Program-made: the position numbers and the translations under genes
The notes under the pieces: model-generated
Told to the model about the DNA's origin: nothing
What the model saw: only the letters and a program-made list of their open reading frames with translations
The model's database searches: none
From: Paracoccaceae bacterium
Lineage (GTDB): Bacteria > Pseudomonadota > Alphaproteobacteria > Rhodobacterales > Rhodobacteraceae
NCBI GenBank assembly: GCA_014872815.1
Contig: WKFK01000011.1
Coordinates: 248,001-312,000 of the forward strand
Length of the DNA: 64,000 bases
Direction of reading: 5' to 3'
Part shown: positions 36,156 to 45,636 of the stretch, piece by piece
Layout of the letters: every line of letters begins with the position of its first letter
How positions within the stretch are numbered: position 1 is the stretch's first letter

Positions 36156-37304
36156 ATGCCCAATCACATGTGGATGAACGAAGACCACCTAGCCTTCGCC
36201 GACACTGTCAAACGCTTCTTTGACGAAGAGGTCACCCCCAACAAAGATGCCTGGACCGAAGCTGGCGTCATCCCCAAGTCCCTTTGGAAAAAAGCCGGAG
36301 ACCTCGGCATCCTCGGCGCTACCTTCCCAGAAGAACACGGCGGGCTTGGCCTCTCGCGCCATTTCGACGCCGTGACTTTCCTAGAGCAAACCAAAGCCGG
36401 CGACAGCGGCTGGGGCGTGTCTGTGCACAACATCGCCGCGCATTACATCACTGCCTTTGGCACCGACGAGCAAAAGGCCCGCTGGCTGCCAGACCTCGCC
36501 TCAGGTGACAAAATCGCCGCCATCGCCATGACCGAACCGGGCACCGGCTCCGATCTGCAAGCGGTGAAAACCACCGCCATCCGCGACGGCAACGAATACC
36601 TGATCAACGGCTCCAAAACCTTCATCACCAACGGCGGATCCGCTGACCTGATCGTGCTCGTCGCCAAAACCGACCCCAGCGCCAAAGGCCGGGGTGTTTC
36701 CCTGATTATGGTGGAGACCGAAGACCTCGAAGGCTTTGCTGTGGGGCGCTGCCTCAAGAAGATGGGCATGAAGCGCAACGACACCGCAGAGCTCAGCTTC
36801 ACCGACGTGCGCGTGCCACTCACCAACCTCATCGGCACTGAGGAAGGCCAAGGCTTCATCCAACTGATGAAACAGCTCCCCTGGGAACGGCTGATCCTCG
36901 GCTACATGGCTCTTGGCGCGTCCCAATGCGCACTTGAGCACACGCTCGCTTACGTGAAAGAGCGTAAAGCCTTTGGCAAACGGGTCATGGACTTCCAAAA
37001 CACCCGTTTCAAACTCGCCGAATGCGCCACCAAAATCGAACTGCTCGCGTCCTTCTGTGACACATGCCTGGCCGAACTCGACGCAGGTCAACTCACCGCC
37101 GAAAAAGCCGCCATGGCAAAATGGTGGGGCACCCAGACCCAATGCGAAATCGTGGACGAATGCCTCCAGCTGCACGGCGGCTATGGCTACATGTCTGAAT
37201 ATCCGATCAGCGAACTCTACACCGACGCCCGCGTGCAAAAGATCTACGGCGGCACCAACGAGATCATGAAAGAAGTGATCGCCCGCTCGCTGGACATCGA
37301 CTGA
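36156..37304 (+). CDS. Acyl-CoA dehydrogenase
   Basis: 382 residues from ATG 36156 with AAGGAGA upstream; earlier in-frame starts run through the hairpin element and are rejected. FAD enzyme forming a 2,3-enoyl-CoA. Visible: the flavin-binding IAAIAMTEPGTGSDLQAV near residue 122, YLINGSKTFITNGGSAD near 148, and the C-terminal QLHGGYGYMSEYPI and YGGTNEIMKE; the catalytic Glu is expected in the latter region. Middle gene of the LysR-flanked operon. Confidence 0.93.
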   Translation: MPNHMWMNEDHLAFADTVKRFFDEEVTPNKDAWTEAGVIPKSLWKKAGDLGILGATFPEEHGGLGLSRHFDAVTFLEQTKAGDSGWGVSVHNIAAHYITAFGTDEQKARWLPDLASGDKIAAIAMTEPGTGSDLQAVKTTAIRDGNEYLINGSKTFITNGGSADLIVLVAKTDPSAKGRGVSLIMVETEDLEGFAVGRCLKKMGMKRNDTAELSFTDVRVPLTNLIGTEEGQGFIQLMKQLPWERLILGYMALGASQCALEHTLAYVKERKAFGKRVMDFQNTRFKLAECATKIELLASFCDTCLAELDAGQLTAEKAAMAKWWGTQTQCEIVDECLQLHGGYGYMSEYPISELYTDARVQKIYGGTNEIMKEVIARSLDID

Positions 37305-37314
37305 GGACCGCAAC

Positions 37315-38139
37315 ATGAAACTCACCGGAAAAACCGCTTACATCACCGGCGCAGGCAACGGCATCGGCCGCGCTGTCGCCCTGAAACTCGCCTCAGAAGG
37401 CGCCAACATCGTGCTCAACGACCTTGAGGAGGCCCCGGCCCAAGCTGTGGTCCAAGAAATCACCGCTGCGGGTGGCAACGCCATCGCGGTCGTCGGCTCG
37501 GTCACGGAAAACGGTTTTGCCGAGCGCTTCATCGGCGCCGGTGTCGAAAAATGGAACGCCATCGATATCATCGTCAACAACGCAGGCTATACCTGGGACA
37601 GCCTGATCGGCCACATGACCGACGATCAGTTTGACGCTATGATGGACGTCCATGTGAAAGCGCCCTTCCAAATCCTGCGCGCCGCCTCCGGCTTCATCAA
37701 AAGCGCGGCCAAACAAGAGGCCGAAGAGGGCCGCGAAGTTTTCCGCAAGGTGGTCAACATCTCGTCCATTGCAGGCACGGGCGGCAATGTTGGCCAGGCC
37801 AACTACTCCTCCGCCAAATCCGCCGTTCTGGGCCTGACCAAATCGCTGGCCAAAGAATGGGGCCGATATAAGGTCAACGTGAACTGCGTTGCCTTCGGCT
37901 ACATCGAAACCCGCCTGACCGAGGCCACCGACGACAAGAAATCCATCACCGTGGACGGCAACACCGTCGGCATCGGCATCCCGACAAAAGTCGCAGGTAG
38001 TTTTGCGGCTATGGTCCCGCTTGGTCGCCCCGGCACGCCCGAAGAAGCGGCGGATGGCGTCTATCTGATGTGCTGTCCGGAAAGCAATTATGTCTCCGCG
38101 CAAGTACTCACCGTCGGCGGCGGTCTGAACGGCCTTTAG
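37315..38139 (+). CDS. SDR-family 3-hydroxyacyl-CoA dehydrogenase/oxoacyl reductase
   Basis: 274 residues with the cofactor motif TGAGNGIGRA near residue 11, NNAGYTWDS near 86, catalytic Ser in VVNISSIAG and Tyr-x-x-x-Lys in NYSSAKSAVLG. The full catalytic set is present. It starts 10 bases after the acyl-CoA dehydrogenase. In this operon it should oxidise the 3-hydroxyacyl-CoA made by the MaoC proteins before thiolase cleavage. It is slightly longer than a standard FabG. Confidence 0.9.
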   Translation: MKLTGKTAYITGAGNGIGRAVALKLASEGANIVLNDLEEAPAQAVVQEITAAGGNAIAVVGSVTENGFAERFIGAGVEKWNAIDIIVNNAGYTWDSLIGHMTDDQFDAMMDVHVKAPFQILRAASGFIKSAAKQEAEEGREVFRKVVNISSIAGTGGNVGQANYSSAKSAVLGLTKSLAKEWGRYKVNVNCVAFGYIETRLTEATDDKKSITVDGNTVGIGIPTKVAGSFAAMVPLGRPGTPEEAADGVYLMCCPESNYVSAQVLTVGGGLNGL

Positions 38140-38205
38140 TCATTTGGCTCGGGCACAAGCCTGGGCTGCGCCCCTAAACGACAAACCGTGGCGACGAGGA
38201 AAACC

Positions 38206-39300
38206 ATGCTCAACGGCATCCGCATCATCGAAATCGAAGGCCTCGGCCCCGGTCCCTTTGCCGCCATGCACCTCGCCGATCTGGGCGCGGATGTGATCAC
38301 CATCCACCGCAAAGGCGGCGGGTCCATCACCGCAGACCAATCCGTGCTAGATCGTGGCAAGCGCTCCATCGCGCTGGATCTCAAAGACCCCGACGATCTA
38401 GCGACAGCCAAACAGCTCATCGCCTCCGCAGATGCGCTGATCGAAGGCTTCCGCCCTGGGGTCATGGAACGCCTTGGCCTCGGCCCTTCTGATTGCCACG
38501 CAACCAATCCGCGTCTGGTTTATGGCCGCATGACAGGATGGGGGCAAACCGGCCCCCGCGCTGAAACCGCAGGTCACGACCTCAACTACATCGCCCAATC
38601 CGGCGCGCTCTGGTACGCCTCTGAACCCGGCTCCCCGCCGATCACCCCCGCCACGCTTGTGGGCGACATCGGTGGTGGCGCGCTTTACCTCACCGTGGGC
38701 ATTCTCTCAGGCATCCTGAATGCCCAGACCACGGGCAAAGGCACAGTTGTCGACGCCGCCATTGTAGATGGCTCCGCCCACATGATGACACTCCTCATGG
38801 CCCTGCGCCAAGCCGGCGGCCTATCAATGGAGCGCGGTCACAGCCTGCTCGATGGCCCGCATTGGTCCCGCAGCTACGTCTGCTCAGATGGCGGCTATGT
38901 TTCCGTCCAGGCGCTGGAGCCACAATTCTACGCCGCTTTTCTGGAAAAACTCGACCTGTCTGACGACCCTGAATTTGCCAAACAACACGACCGCGCTCTC
39001 TGGCCCAAACTCACCGCCCGCCTGACCGACATCTTTGTGCGTGAACCCCGCTTGCACTGGGATGATCTGTTTGCAGGCTCTGACGCCTGCGTCGCCGTGG
39101 TGCTGTCCCCGGAAGAAAGCGCCAACGCACCCCATATGTCGGCCCGCCATGTCTGGCATCACACCGAAGGCACCCTGCAAGCCGCCCCTGCCCCGCGCTT
39201 TGACGGGCGAACGGCAGACATCAAACCCGCCCCAAAACGCGGCCAACACACGGATGAGATTCTATCCGACCTCAAAAAGACGCAACGCCCGGCCCCTTAA
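38206..39300 (+). CDS. CaiB/BaiF-family CoA-transferase
   Basis: 364 residues from ATG 38206 with GAGGA six bases upstream (a GTG at 38188 would add six residues). Class III CoA-transferase or racemase fold: IRIIEIEGLGPGPFAAMHL at the start, and VLDRGKRSIALDLKDP near 46. The catalytic Asp is likely in TLVGDIGGGALYL. The alpha-methylacyl-CoA racemase branch (Amacr) also starts GLGPGPFAAM, so racemisation of 2-methylacyl-CoA is a good alternative to CoA transfer. That would suit a branched substrate entering the beta-oxidation genes upstream. Confidence 0.87.
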   Translation: MLNGIRIIEIEGLGPGPFAAMHLADLGADVITIHRKGGGSITADQSVLDRGKRSIALDLKDPDDLATAKQLIASADALIEGFRPGVMERLGLGPSDCHATNPRLVYGRMTGWGQTGPRAETAGHDLNYIAQSGALWYASEPGSPPITPATLVGDIGGGALYLTVGILSGILNAQTTGKGTVVDAAIVDGSAHMMTLLMALRQAGGLSMERGHSLLDGPHWSRSYVCSDGGYVSVQALEPQFYAAFLEKLDLSDDPEFAKQHDRALWPKLTARLTDIFVREPRLHWDDLFAGSDACVAVVLSPEESANAPHMSARHVWHHTEGTLQAAPAPRFDGRTADIKPAPKRGQHTDEILSDLKKTQRPAP

Positions 39301-39378
39301 CGCAACAGAGGCGCGCCAATGGCGCACCTCCGCAAAACAGTCGTAATACCGACGTGATACCGACGTCAAAATCGAGGG

Positions 39379-40416
39379 TTAACGCCCCACGTTGCGCACC
39401 GTATCAATCATCAGCTGCACATTCTCCGGATCCGCATCCGGCGTGATTCCGTGGCCCAGGTTGAAGATATGCGGTCCCTTGCCAAACGCCTCGACAATCT
39501 TGCGTGTCTCATCCACCAGATCCTGCCCGCCAGTGACCATATGGCTGGACTTCAGGTTGCCTTGCACACAGCCATCCACCTGCACATTCGCTGCCGCCCA
39601 TTCCGGCGTCACACCATCATCCAGCGCCACACAGTCTGCACCCGTCGCCTTGGCAAAGCCGACATAGCGCTCCCCTGCGCCGCGAGGGAAGGCAATCACT
39701 GGCACATCCGGATAGCGCGTTTTGAGCTCTGCAATGATTTTCTTTGCTGGTTCAAGGGCATAGCGATCAAAGTCCGCCCCCTTCAGCGACCCGGCCCAGC
39801 TGTCAAATAGCTTCACCACCTCGGCCCCCGCCTCGATCTGTTTGGACAGGTAATCCACGGTGCCCTCGATCAGAATGTTGATGATCTGATCAAAGACTTC
39901 CGGGTTTTCGTCCTTAAGCTTATGCGCTGGCCCCTGATCCGGCGTGCCACGGCCAGCAACCATATAGGTTGCAACGGTCCAAGGCGCGCCTGCAAAGCCA
40001 ATCAATGTGGTCTCTTTAGGCAACTCACGGCGCAGGATTCGCACGGTTTCATAAACCGGGTTCAGCGTCTCATGGATCGCGCTCGCCGCGTTAAGTTTGT
40101 CAAAATCCGCCTGTGTTTCAATGGTCGACAGCCGAGGCCCTTCCCCGGTGACAAACCACAAATCCGCACCCAACGCTTGCGGCAGCAAGAGGATATCCGC
40201 AAACAGGATCGATGCATCAAACCCATAACGACGGATCGGCTGCAGTGTCACCTCAGCGGCCAATTTGCTGTTATAACAAAGACTTAGGAAGTCACCCGCC
40301 TGCGCACGTGTGGCGCGGTATTCCGGCAGATAGCGACCCGCCTGGCGCATCATCCAGATTGGTGGGGTTTCAAGTGTTTCGCCCGCCAGCGCCCGCAAGA
40401 TCGTCTTTTCGGCCAT
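39379..40416 (-). CDS. hemE: Uroporphyrinogen decarboxylase
   Basis: Converts uroporphyrinogen III to coproporphyrinogen III in haem synthesis. 345 residues, the usual length. Start ATG 40414-40416: AAGGA lies seven bases upstream, whereas the ATG two codons earlier is too close to it. Signature [17 protein letters not shown] near 19-35 and [16 protein letters not shown] near 140. Divergent from hemC with about 100 bases between, so the two share a promoter region. Further haem genes: hemF close by and hemN at 58 kb. Confidence 0.97.
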   Translation of the reverse strand: MAEKTILRALAGETLETPPIWMMRQAGRYLPEYRATRAQAGDFLSLCYNSKLAAEVTLQPIRRYGFDASILFADILLLPQALGADLWFVTGEGPRLSTIETQADFDKLNAASAIHETLNPVYETVRILRRELPKETTLIGFAGAPWTVATYMVAGRGTPDQGPAHKLKDENPEVFDQIINILIEGTVDYLSKQIEAGAEVVKLFDSWAGSLKGADFDRYALEPAKKIIAELKTRYPDVPVIAFPRGAGERYVGFAKATGADCVALDDGVTPEWAAANVQVDGCVQGNLKSSHMVTGGQDLVDETRKIVEAFGKGPHIFNLGHGITPDADPENVQLMIDTVRNVGR

Positions 40417-40519
40417 GCCCATGTCCTTCCTGTGTTGCGCCCTCGTGGTCTGGCAACAGCGGCAAGATGTCAAGACCACAACGCTTGTCAGGACACCCTG
40501 TCGCGGCTATCCAAGCGCC

Positions 40520-41479
40520 ATGACAGTGACTTTGCCAACCCCCGCCTCTCCGCTGAAAATCGGCACCCGTGGTTCCCCGCTCGCGCTGGCGCAAGCCTAT
40601 GAAACCCGTCGTCGTCTGATGGCCGCGTTTGACCTGCCGGAAGACGCGTTTGAGATTGTGGTCATCACCACTTCCGGCGACAACGCCCAACTGATCGCCA
40701 AGGACAAGCCACTCAAGGAAGTGGGCGGTAAAGGCCTGTTCACAAAGGAAATTGAAGAGGCCATGCTGGTCGGGGGCATCGATATTGCTGTGCACTCGAT
40801 GAAGGACATGCCGGTCCTGCAACCAGACGGCCTGCTGCTGGACACTTATCTGCCACGCGAAGACACCCGCGATGCCTTTGTCTCGCCAAACCACGCCTCA
40901 CTCGCCGAGCTGCCAGAAGGCGCCACCGTGGGCACCTCCAGCCTGCGCCGTCGCGCACAGCTGTTGAATTACCGCAGCGATCTCAATGTCGTGGAGTTCC
41001 GGGGCAACGTCCAAACCCGCTTGAAAAAGCTGGAGGACGGCGTGGCAGATTGCACCTTCCTCGCCATGGCGGGCCTCAACCGGTTGGACATGGCCCATGT
41101 GGCCTCTTCGGCCATCGCTCCGGAAGACATGCTACCGGCAATTGCGCAAGGTGCGATCGGCATCGAACGCCGCGCCGATGACATGTCCACAGCCGCCCTG
41201 CTCGAAGCGATTCACGACGGCCCAACCGGCCAACGTCTTGCGGCGGAACGCGCCTTTTTAGCAGCTCTAGACGGTTCCTGTGAAACCCCTATCGCGGGCC
41301 TTGCAGAGTTGGACGGCAGCACCATCCGCTTGCGCGGCGAAGTGCTGCGCCCGGACGGTTCTGAAAGTCTGCGCGACGATCAAACCGCCCCAATCGAAGA
41401 TGGCGCCGCGCTTGGCGAAGGCATGGCCAAATATCTTCTGGATCGCGGCGGCGAAGGCTTTTTTGACTGGCGCAGCTAA
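40520..41479 (+). CDS. hemC: Porphobilinogen deaminase (hydroxymethylbilane synthase)
   Basis: Joins four porphobilinogen units to hydroxymethylbilane. 319 residues from ATG 40520. Motifs: KIGTRGSPLALAQA at the start, KDMPV near 95, TSSLRRRAQL near 143, FRGNVQTRL near 160 and GSCETPIAGLA near 255, where the Cys carries the dipyrromethane cofactor. An earlier in-frame start would overlap hemE. Convergent with hemF; a perfect 8-bp hairpin (41469-41488) overlaps its stop. Confidence 0.97.
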   Translation: MTVTLPTPASPLKIGTRGSPLALAQAYETRRRLMAAFDLPEDAFEIVVITTSGDNAQLIAKDKPLKEVGGKGLFTKEIEEAMLVGGIDIAVHSMKDMPVLQPDGLLLDTYLPREDTRDAFVSPNHASLAELPEGATVGTSSLRRRAQLLNYRSDLNVVEFRGNVQTRLKKLEDGVADCTFLAMAGLNRLDMAHVASSAIAPEDMLPAIAQGAIGIERRADDMSTAALLEAIHDGPTGQRLAAERAFLAALDGSCETPIAGLAELDGSTIRLRGEVLRPDGSESLRDDQTAPIEDGAALGEGMAKYLLDRGGEGFFDWRS

Positions 41480-41489
41480 GGCTGCGCCG

Positions 41490-42383
41490 TCACACCCACT
41501 TCGCCAACGGCGGCAGGCTCATCAGCACGGCGTTGGCGTCATGACCGGTTTCCAGACCAAACTTGGTGCCCCGGTCATAGACGAGATTGTATTCCGCATA
41601 GAGGCCGCGATGCACCAGCTGCGCGTCCTTTTCAGCCTCTCCAAACGAATCCACACGCCGCTTTTCAACCAACGGAACAAAGGCTGGCAAGAAAGCCTTG
41701 CCAATGTCTTGAATGAAGGCAAAGTCTGCCGCCCAATCACCGGTGTTGTGGTCATCCAGAAAGATGCCGCCCACGCCGCGTGCACGGTTGCGATGCGGGA
41801 TGTAAAAATACTCGTCAGCCCAAGCCTTTAGCCGTGGATAATGGTCCGCGCCATGCGCATCGCAATGTGCTTTCTGCACCCCGTGGAAATGCGCCGTGTC
41901 CTCGTCATACTCCAAACATGGGTTGAGGTCAGAGCCACCGCCAAACCACCAGCCATGCGGGGTCCAGAACATCCGTGTGTTCATATGAACGGCAGGGCAA
42001 TGCGGGTTTTGCATATGCGCCACCAAGCTGATGCCGCTGGCCCAGAAACGCGGGTCCTCTTTCATACCTGGCAGGCCTTTGCGAGCGGCCATGGCATTCT
42101 GTGCGCGCTCCCCCAGCTCGCCATAAACGGTAGAGACATTCACGCCGACTTTCTCAAAAACACGCCCACCGCGCATCACCGACATCAACCCGCCACCGGC
42201 GTCCGACCCATCCGCGCTGCTGCGCTTGGTTTCGGTGACTTCAAAACGCCCAGCAGCCTGATCGGCAAACGGTCCTTCTGCGTGGCTATCCTCAAGCCCT
42301 TCAAAAGCGGCCACAATCTGATCGCGCAATTCACGAAACCATGCGCTCGCCCGCTGCTTTTCGGTATCCATTTGATCAGACAT
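41490..42383 (-). CDS. hemF: Oxygen-dependent coproporphyrinogen III oxidase
   Basis: Oxidative decarboxylation of coproporphyrinogen III using O2. 297 residues from ATG 42381-42383, with GGAAGGGG upstream. Conserved blocks: RVFEKVGVNVSTVYGEL, PAVHMNTRMFWTPHGWWFGGG, HRNRARGVGGIFLDD and GLYAEYNLVYDRGTKFGL. It is the aerobic counterpart of HemN (58.1 kb), which is under an FNR box; no FNR box is seen here, as expected. Confidence 0.97.
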   Translation of the reverse strand: MSDQMDTEKQRASAWFRELRDQIVAAFEGLEDSHAEGPFADQAAGRFEVTETKRSSADGSDAGGGLMSVMRGGRVFEKVGVNVSTVYGELGERAQNAMAARKGLPGMKEDPRFWASGISLVAHMQNPHCPAVHMNTRMFWTPHGWWFGGGSDLNPCLEYDEDTAHFHGVQKAHCDAHGADHYPRLKAWADEYFYIPHRNRARGVGGIFLDDHNTGDWAADFAFIQDIGKAFLPAFVPLVEKRRVDSFGEAEKDAQLVHRGLYAEYNLVYDRGTKFGLETGHDANAVLMSLPPLAKWV

Positions 42384-42459
42384 GCCTGCCCCTTCCGTTG
42401 TGTTCCGCAATGCCTATCATCGGCACGAAACAGACGCCAGCGGCAGAACAGCGCGGCGC

Positions 42460-43260
42460 CTAGTGCGCAGGGGTGCTCACAGTGTCCAAGAGCGAGCGAC
42501 CGCCATCAACAGTCACAATCTGTCCCGTCATGAAGCCCGACGCCTCAGAGGCCAAAAACTGAACCGCATCCGCCAACTCTCCCGGCGACGCAATACGGCC
42601 CAAAGGCGTGTGCTGCTCAATCTCGTCGCGACAATCACGGTTGTCTTTCAACGCGTTCTGCAAACTTGCCGACATGACTGACCCAATCGCCACCGCGTTC
42701 ACACGGATGCGTTCGGGAGCCAGCGCCACAGCCATCGCACGAGTCATCTGATCCAGCGCGGCGGTTGCAATCGAATAGCCCAAAAGATCGGGCTGCGACC
42801 GCTGCGCCGCAATCGAACTCAAGTTCACAATCGAGCCTACGGCCCCCTCTTCACTCCCTTCGGCCTGTTTGATCATCCGCTTTGCAACAATCTGGCTCAA
42901 CCGCAGCGAAGTCATTAGGTTCTGTTGGATCATCAGGTCAACGGAGTTGTCATCCGGATCGAGTGGATCGCTGGTGGTCACCTGGCGACACCCATTGATC
43001 AAAATATCAATCTCATCAAAGGCATCAATCGTCGCGGAGATCAGATTGTTGATCGTCAGCTTCTCTCTCAGGTCACCCGCAAAATAGCGAATATTCCCCT
43101 CTTCCGGACGCTCGCCAAACTCAGCGCATAGGCTCTTTTCGTCCATGTCGGCAAACATGACATTGGCGCCATGCTCTGCAAAATGCCGCCCCACAGCCAA
43201 GCCAATACCATTGGCCGAGCCGGTGATAATGGCGGTCTTCCCCGCAATATTAAACGACAT
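42460..43260 (-). CDS. SDR-family protein with the catalytic Lys replaced
   Basis: 266 residues. Rossmann motif GSANGIGLAV near residue 11 with FADMDE after strand 2 (an NAD-type acidic residue), INGCRQVTT in place of NNAG, and catalytic Ser in VNLSSIAAQ. The Tyr motif reads GYSIATAALDQ, so the usual Tyr-x-x-x-Lys has Thr at the Lys position. Checked in the DNA (TAT TCG ATT GCA ACC). The C-terminus is family-typical (GQIVTVDGGRSLLDTV). It may be a degenerate or non-redox SDR, for example a binding or regulatory protein. Its place after hemF suggests nothing specific. Confidence 0.85.
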   Translation of the reverse strand: MSFNIAGKTAIITGSANGIGLAVGRHFAEHGANVMFADMDEKSLCAEFGERPEEGNIRYFAGDLREKLTINNLISATIDAFDEIDILINGCRQVTTSDPLDPDDNSVDLMIQQNLMTSLRLSQIVAKRMIKQAEGSEEGAVGSIVNLSSIAAQRSQPDLLGYSIATAALDQMTRAMAVALAPERIRVNAVAIGSVMSASLQNALKDNRDCRDEIEQHTPLGRIASPGELADAVQFLASEASGFMTGQIVTVDGGRSLLDTVSTPAH

Positions 43261-43305
43261 TTACGATCCCCATCACGCTGTCCATGAGCCTACACCAGCT
43301 CTGTG

Positions 43306-44289
43306 TCACCCTCTGGCCCGAGTGGGGCGCTGTGCATGCAATACCTTGAATCGGGTGTCCCCGGCAACGGCTTCGACCGACTGGAACGCATCCTGCAAGG
43401 TCGCCTCATAAGGCAGATGCCGGTTTGCCACCATCCACAACTGCCCGGAAGGGGCCAACATCTTGGCCGCGGCCCGAATGAAACGCTCGCCCAGCGCAGG
43501 CTCCGCTTTTCGCCCTGTGTGGAACGGCGGGTTCATCACCACCGTGTCTACCCGATGGCCGGGCTTAAAGTTGGTGGCATCCGCCCAGTGAAACTGCGCC
43601 CGTGGATCGGACAGGTTTTCCTTGGCACATTCCAGCGCGACATAATCCGCCTCAACCAAATGCAACACATCAAACGCCTGATGCGCCACCATCACACTGG
43701 ACAGATAGCCCCATCCAGCGCCCAGATCGGCCACAACGCGGCCTAGTTTGGGCGGCAAGGCTTCCGCCAGCATTTTGGACGCCGGATCAATGCCATCCGC
43801 GCTAAACACCCCTGGCCGCGTGACAAAGCGCTCTGCCACTTTGGAGGGCTCGCCCGCCCGCCAATCAGCAAAGTCCCCGCCTTCAAACCAGAACAGGCGA
43901 CCATGGGCCTTGGCAAAGCTGCCCAGAACCTCAGCACGTTTGCAGCATTCCTTATAAAGTCCGTCCACACCATCGGTCTTCTGACCATCGACAATCACCA
44001 GATCAGCACAAGCAGTCGCACGCGCAATCAGATCGCGCGCCAACGCTTTGGCTCTTGGCAAAACCACTACCGCGGCGGCGTACCTACCTTCTTCCACAAC
44101 AGCGGCCGCGTAGCCCGCATCCGAAAAGGCATCAAAATCCGGCTTCAGGTGCTGCACCACATGCACCTGGCCACGCGGCAGCGTACTCAGATCATAGCCG
44201 ACGCGCGGCGCAAACACGGCAATCCGCCCTTCAGACGGCAAAGACAGGCCGTAGTCCTCTACGGCCAAAGACAATCGGGAATGGGACAT
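43306..44289 (-). CDS. RsmC/RlmG-like class I methyltransferase
   Basis: 327 residues, with an N-terminal pseudo-methyltransferase half and a C-terminal active half, as in the rRNA guanine-N2 methyltransferases RsmC/RlmG. The SAM loop VVADLGAGWGYLS is near 190, and the catalytic NPPF is in VVMNPPFHTGRKAEP near 257; NPPF is typical of amino-group methylation. The 16S (G1207) target is the best guess but not proved. It lies 27 bases downstream of clpS on the same strand. Confidence 0.87.
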   Translation of the reverse strand: MSHSRLSLAVEDYGLSLPSEGRIAVFAPRVGYDLSTLPRGQVHVVQHLKPDFDAFSDAGYAAAVVEEGRYAAAVVVLPRAKALARDLIARATACADLVIVDGQKTDGVDGLYKECCKRAEVLGSFAKAHGRLFWFEGGDFADWRAGEPSKVAERFVTRPGVFSADGIDPASKMLAEALPPKLGRVVADLGAGWGYLSSVMVAHQAFDVLHLVEADYVALECAKENLSDPRAQFHWADATNFKPGHRVDTVVMNPPFHTGRKAEPALGERFIRAAAKMLAPSGQLWMVANRHLPYEATLQDAFQSVEAVAGDTRFKVLHAQRPTRARG

Positions 44290-44316
44290 ATCAAGCGGTG
44301 ATCTGGGCGGACCCGA

Positions 44317-44655
44317 TCACTCCTTCTCCATCGTACACTGCAAGGGATGTTGGTGCCGCTGCGCCAAATCCATCACCTGCGTGACCTTGGTTTCTGCAAT
44401 CTCATGGCTGAACACACCCACAACCGCCACGCCTTTCTTGTGCACAGTCAGCATGATCTCAAACGCCTGCGCGTGGGTCATCGAAAAGAATCGTTCAAGC
44501 ACATGCACCACAAATTCCATAGGCGTGTAGTCGTCGTTGAGCAGCATCACCTTGTAAAGCGGTGGCTTTTTGGTGCGGGTACGGGTTTCCAGCGCGACGC
44601 CAAGATCGCCGCCGTCATCGTCACCCATGCTCATGGTCATCGTCTGCAATGGCAT
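44317..44655 (-). CDS. clpS: ClpS adaptor of the ClpAP protease
   Basis: Binds N-degron substrates and hands them to ClpA. I use ATG 44653-44655 (112 residues, [15 protein letters not shown]); ATGs a few codons later are equally possible and no strong ribosome-binding site decides it. The core is conserved: [35 protein letters not shown] and the C-terminal [10 protein letters not shown]. The variable N-terminus inserts into ClpA. Its partner clpA is 35 kb away in this window. Confidence 0.95.
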   Translation of the reverse strand: MPLQTMTMSMGDDDGGDLGVALETRTRTKKPPLYKVMLLNDDYTPMEFVVHVLERFFSMTHAQAFEIMLTVHKKGVAVVGVFSHEIAETKVTQVMDLAQRHQHPLQCTMEKE

Positions 44656-44742
44656 ATTCACTAGAATCCGGTTCGTGGTTTGCTGTTTATATAGCCTGAA
44701 GTTGGTCTTAGAAAAGAGGTCTGGAACAATCGGACCTTTTTC

Positions 44743-45444
44743 ATGCCCAAGACCCTCACAACAGTTGCTTTTGATGCGGATGATACGCTTTGGCACACGG
44801 AACGGTTCTTTCGTCTCACCCAGACCAAATTTGCCGAGCTTCTAACAGATTTCACCGAGCCGGATCACCTCGAAGAACGCCTCTTGGAAGCCGAACGGCG
44901 CAACGTGGGACACTACGGTTTTGGTACCAAAGGATTCGTCCTATCTATGATCGAAACCGCGATTGAGGTAACTGAGGAACGCGTGCCTGCCTCCGTGATT
45001 GCCGAGCTCATGGCCTGCGGTCGCGAGATGCTACAACACCCCATCGACCTGCTGCCACATGCCCGTGAAGTTGTTGAAACACTGGCAAAATCCCACCGAT
45101 TGCTATTGATCACCAAAGGCGATCTTCTCGATCAGGAGCGCAAGGTGGCCCAGTCCGGGTTGGGCGATTTGTTTGAATGGGTCGAGATTGTCAGCCACAA
45201 GACACCCGACATTTACACACGCACTTTCATGCGCCATGCCGACGGCCCCGACCGCGCCCTGATGGTGGGCGACTCGATTAAGTCTGACATTGTGCCTTCG
45301 CTGTCTGTCGGCAGTTGGGCGGCGCATGTACCCAATGGCCCCGCTTGGGCGCTGGAACAAGCGGAAACGCCCAAAGAAAATCCACGATTTGTGGCGCTTT
45401 CGTCACTGTCTGAAGTTTTACCGCTGGTGGAAGAGATTGGCTAA
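44743..45444 (+). CDS. HAD-superfamily hydrolase
   Basis: 233 residues. HAD motif I is [11 protein letters not shown] (two Asp, near 9-13), motif II is in LLLITKGD, and motif IV is [11 protein letters not shown] near 168. Cap region between motifs I and II (subclass I). Likely a small-molecule phosphatase; the substrate is unknown. Divergent from clpS with 87 bases between. No strong ribosome-binding site is seen, so the start is moderately sure. Confidence 0.88.
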   Translation: MPKTLTTVAFDADDTLWHTERFFRLTQTKFAELLTDFTEPDHLEERLLEAERRNVGHYGFGTKGFVLSMIETAIEVTEERVPASVIAELMACGREMLQHPIDLLPHAREVVETLAKSHRLLLITKGDLLDQERKVAQSGLGDLFEWVEIVSHKTPDIYTRTFMRHADGPDRALMVGDSIKSDIVPSLSVGSWAAHVPNGPAWALEQAETPKENPRFVALSSLSEVLPLVEEIG

Positions 45445-45636
45445 CGGCATCAGAAGGCAGGTCTAGCGACCCAAAGAGGCCAAGCCACAACATCTGCCAA
45501 ACCGCCTTCAAAGCTCCGCTCAACCTGCCCAAAACACAAGCTTTATTCGGTTTCGCGACTGTGTTACGCTTGATGTAATAAATAATGGTCAGACCGGAAA
45601 ACCGGCGTCCTGAGGCAGAGAAAAAGAGCAGTTCAC

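Noticed and set aside
41469-41488. Terminator between hemC and hemF
   Set aside because: The 8-bp stem is perfect (GGCGCAGC/GCTGCGCC) but there is no T-run on either strand and it overlaps the hemC stop; only a possible mRNA-end hairpin.
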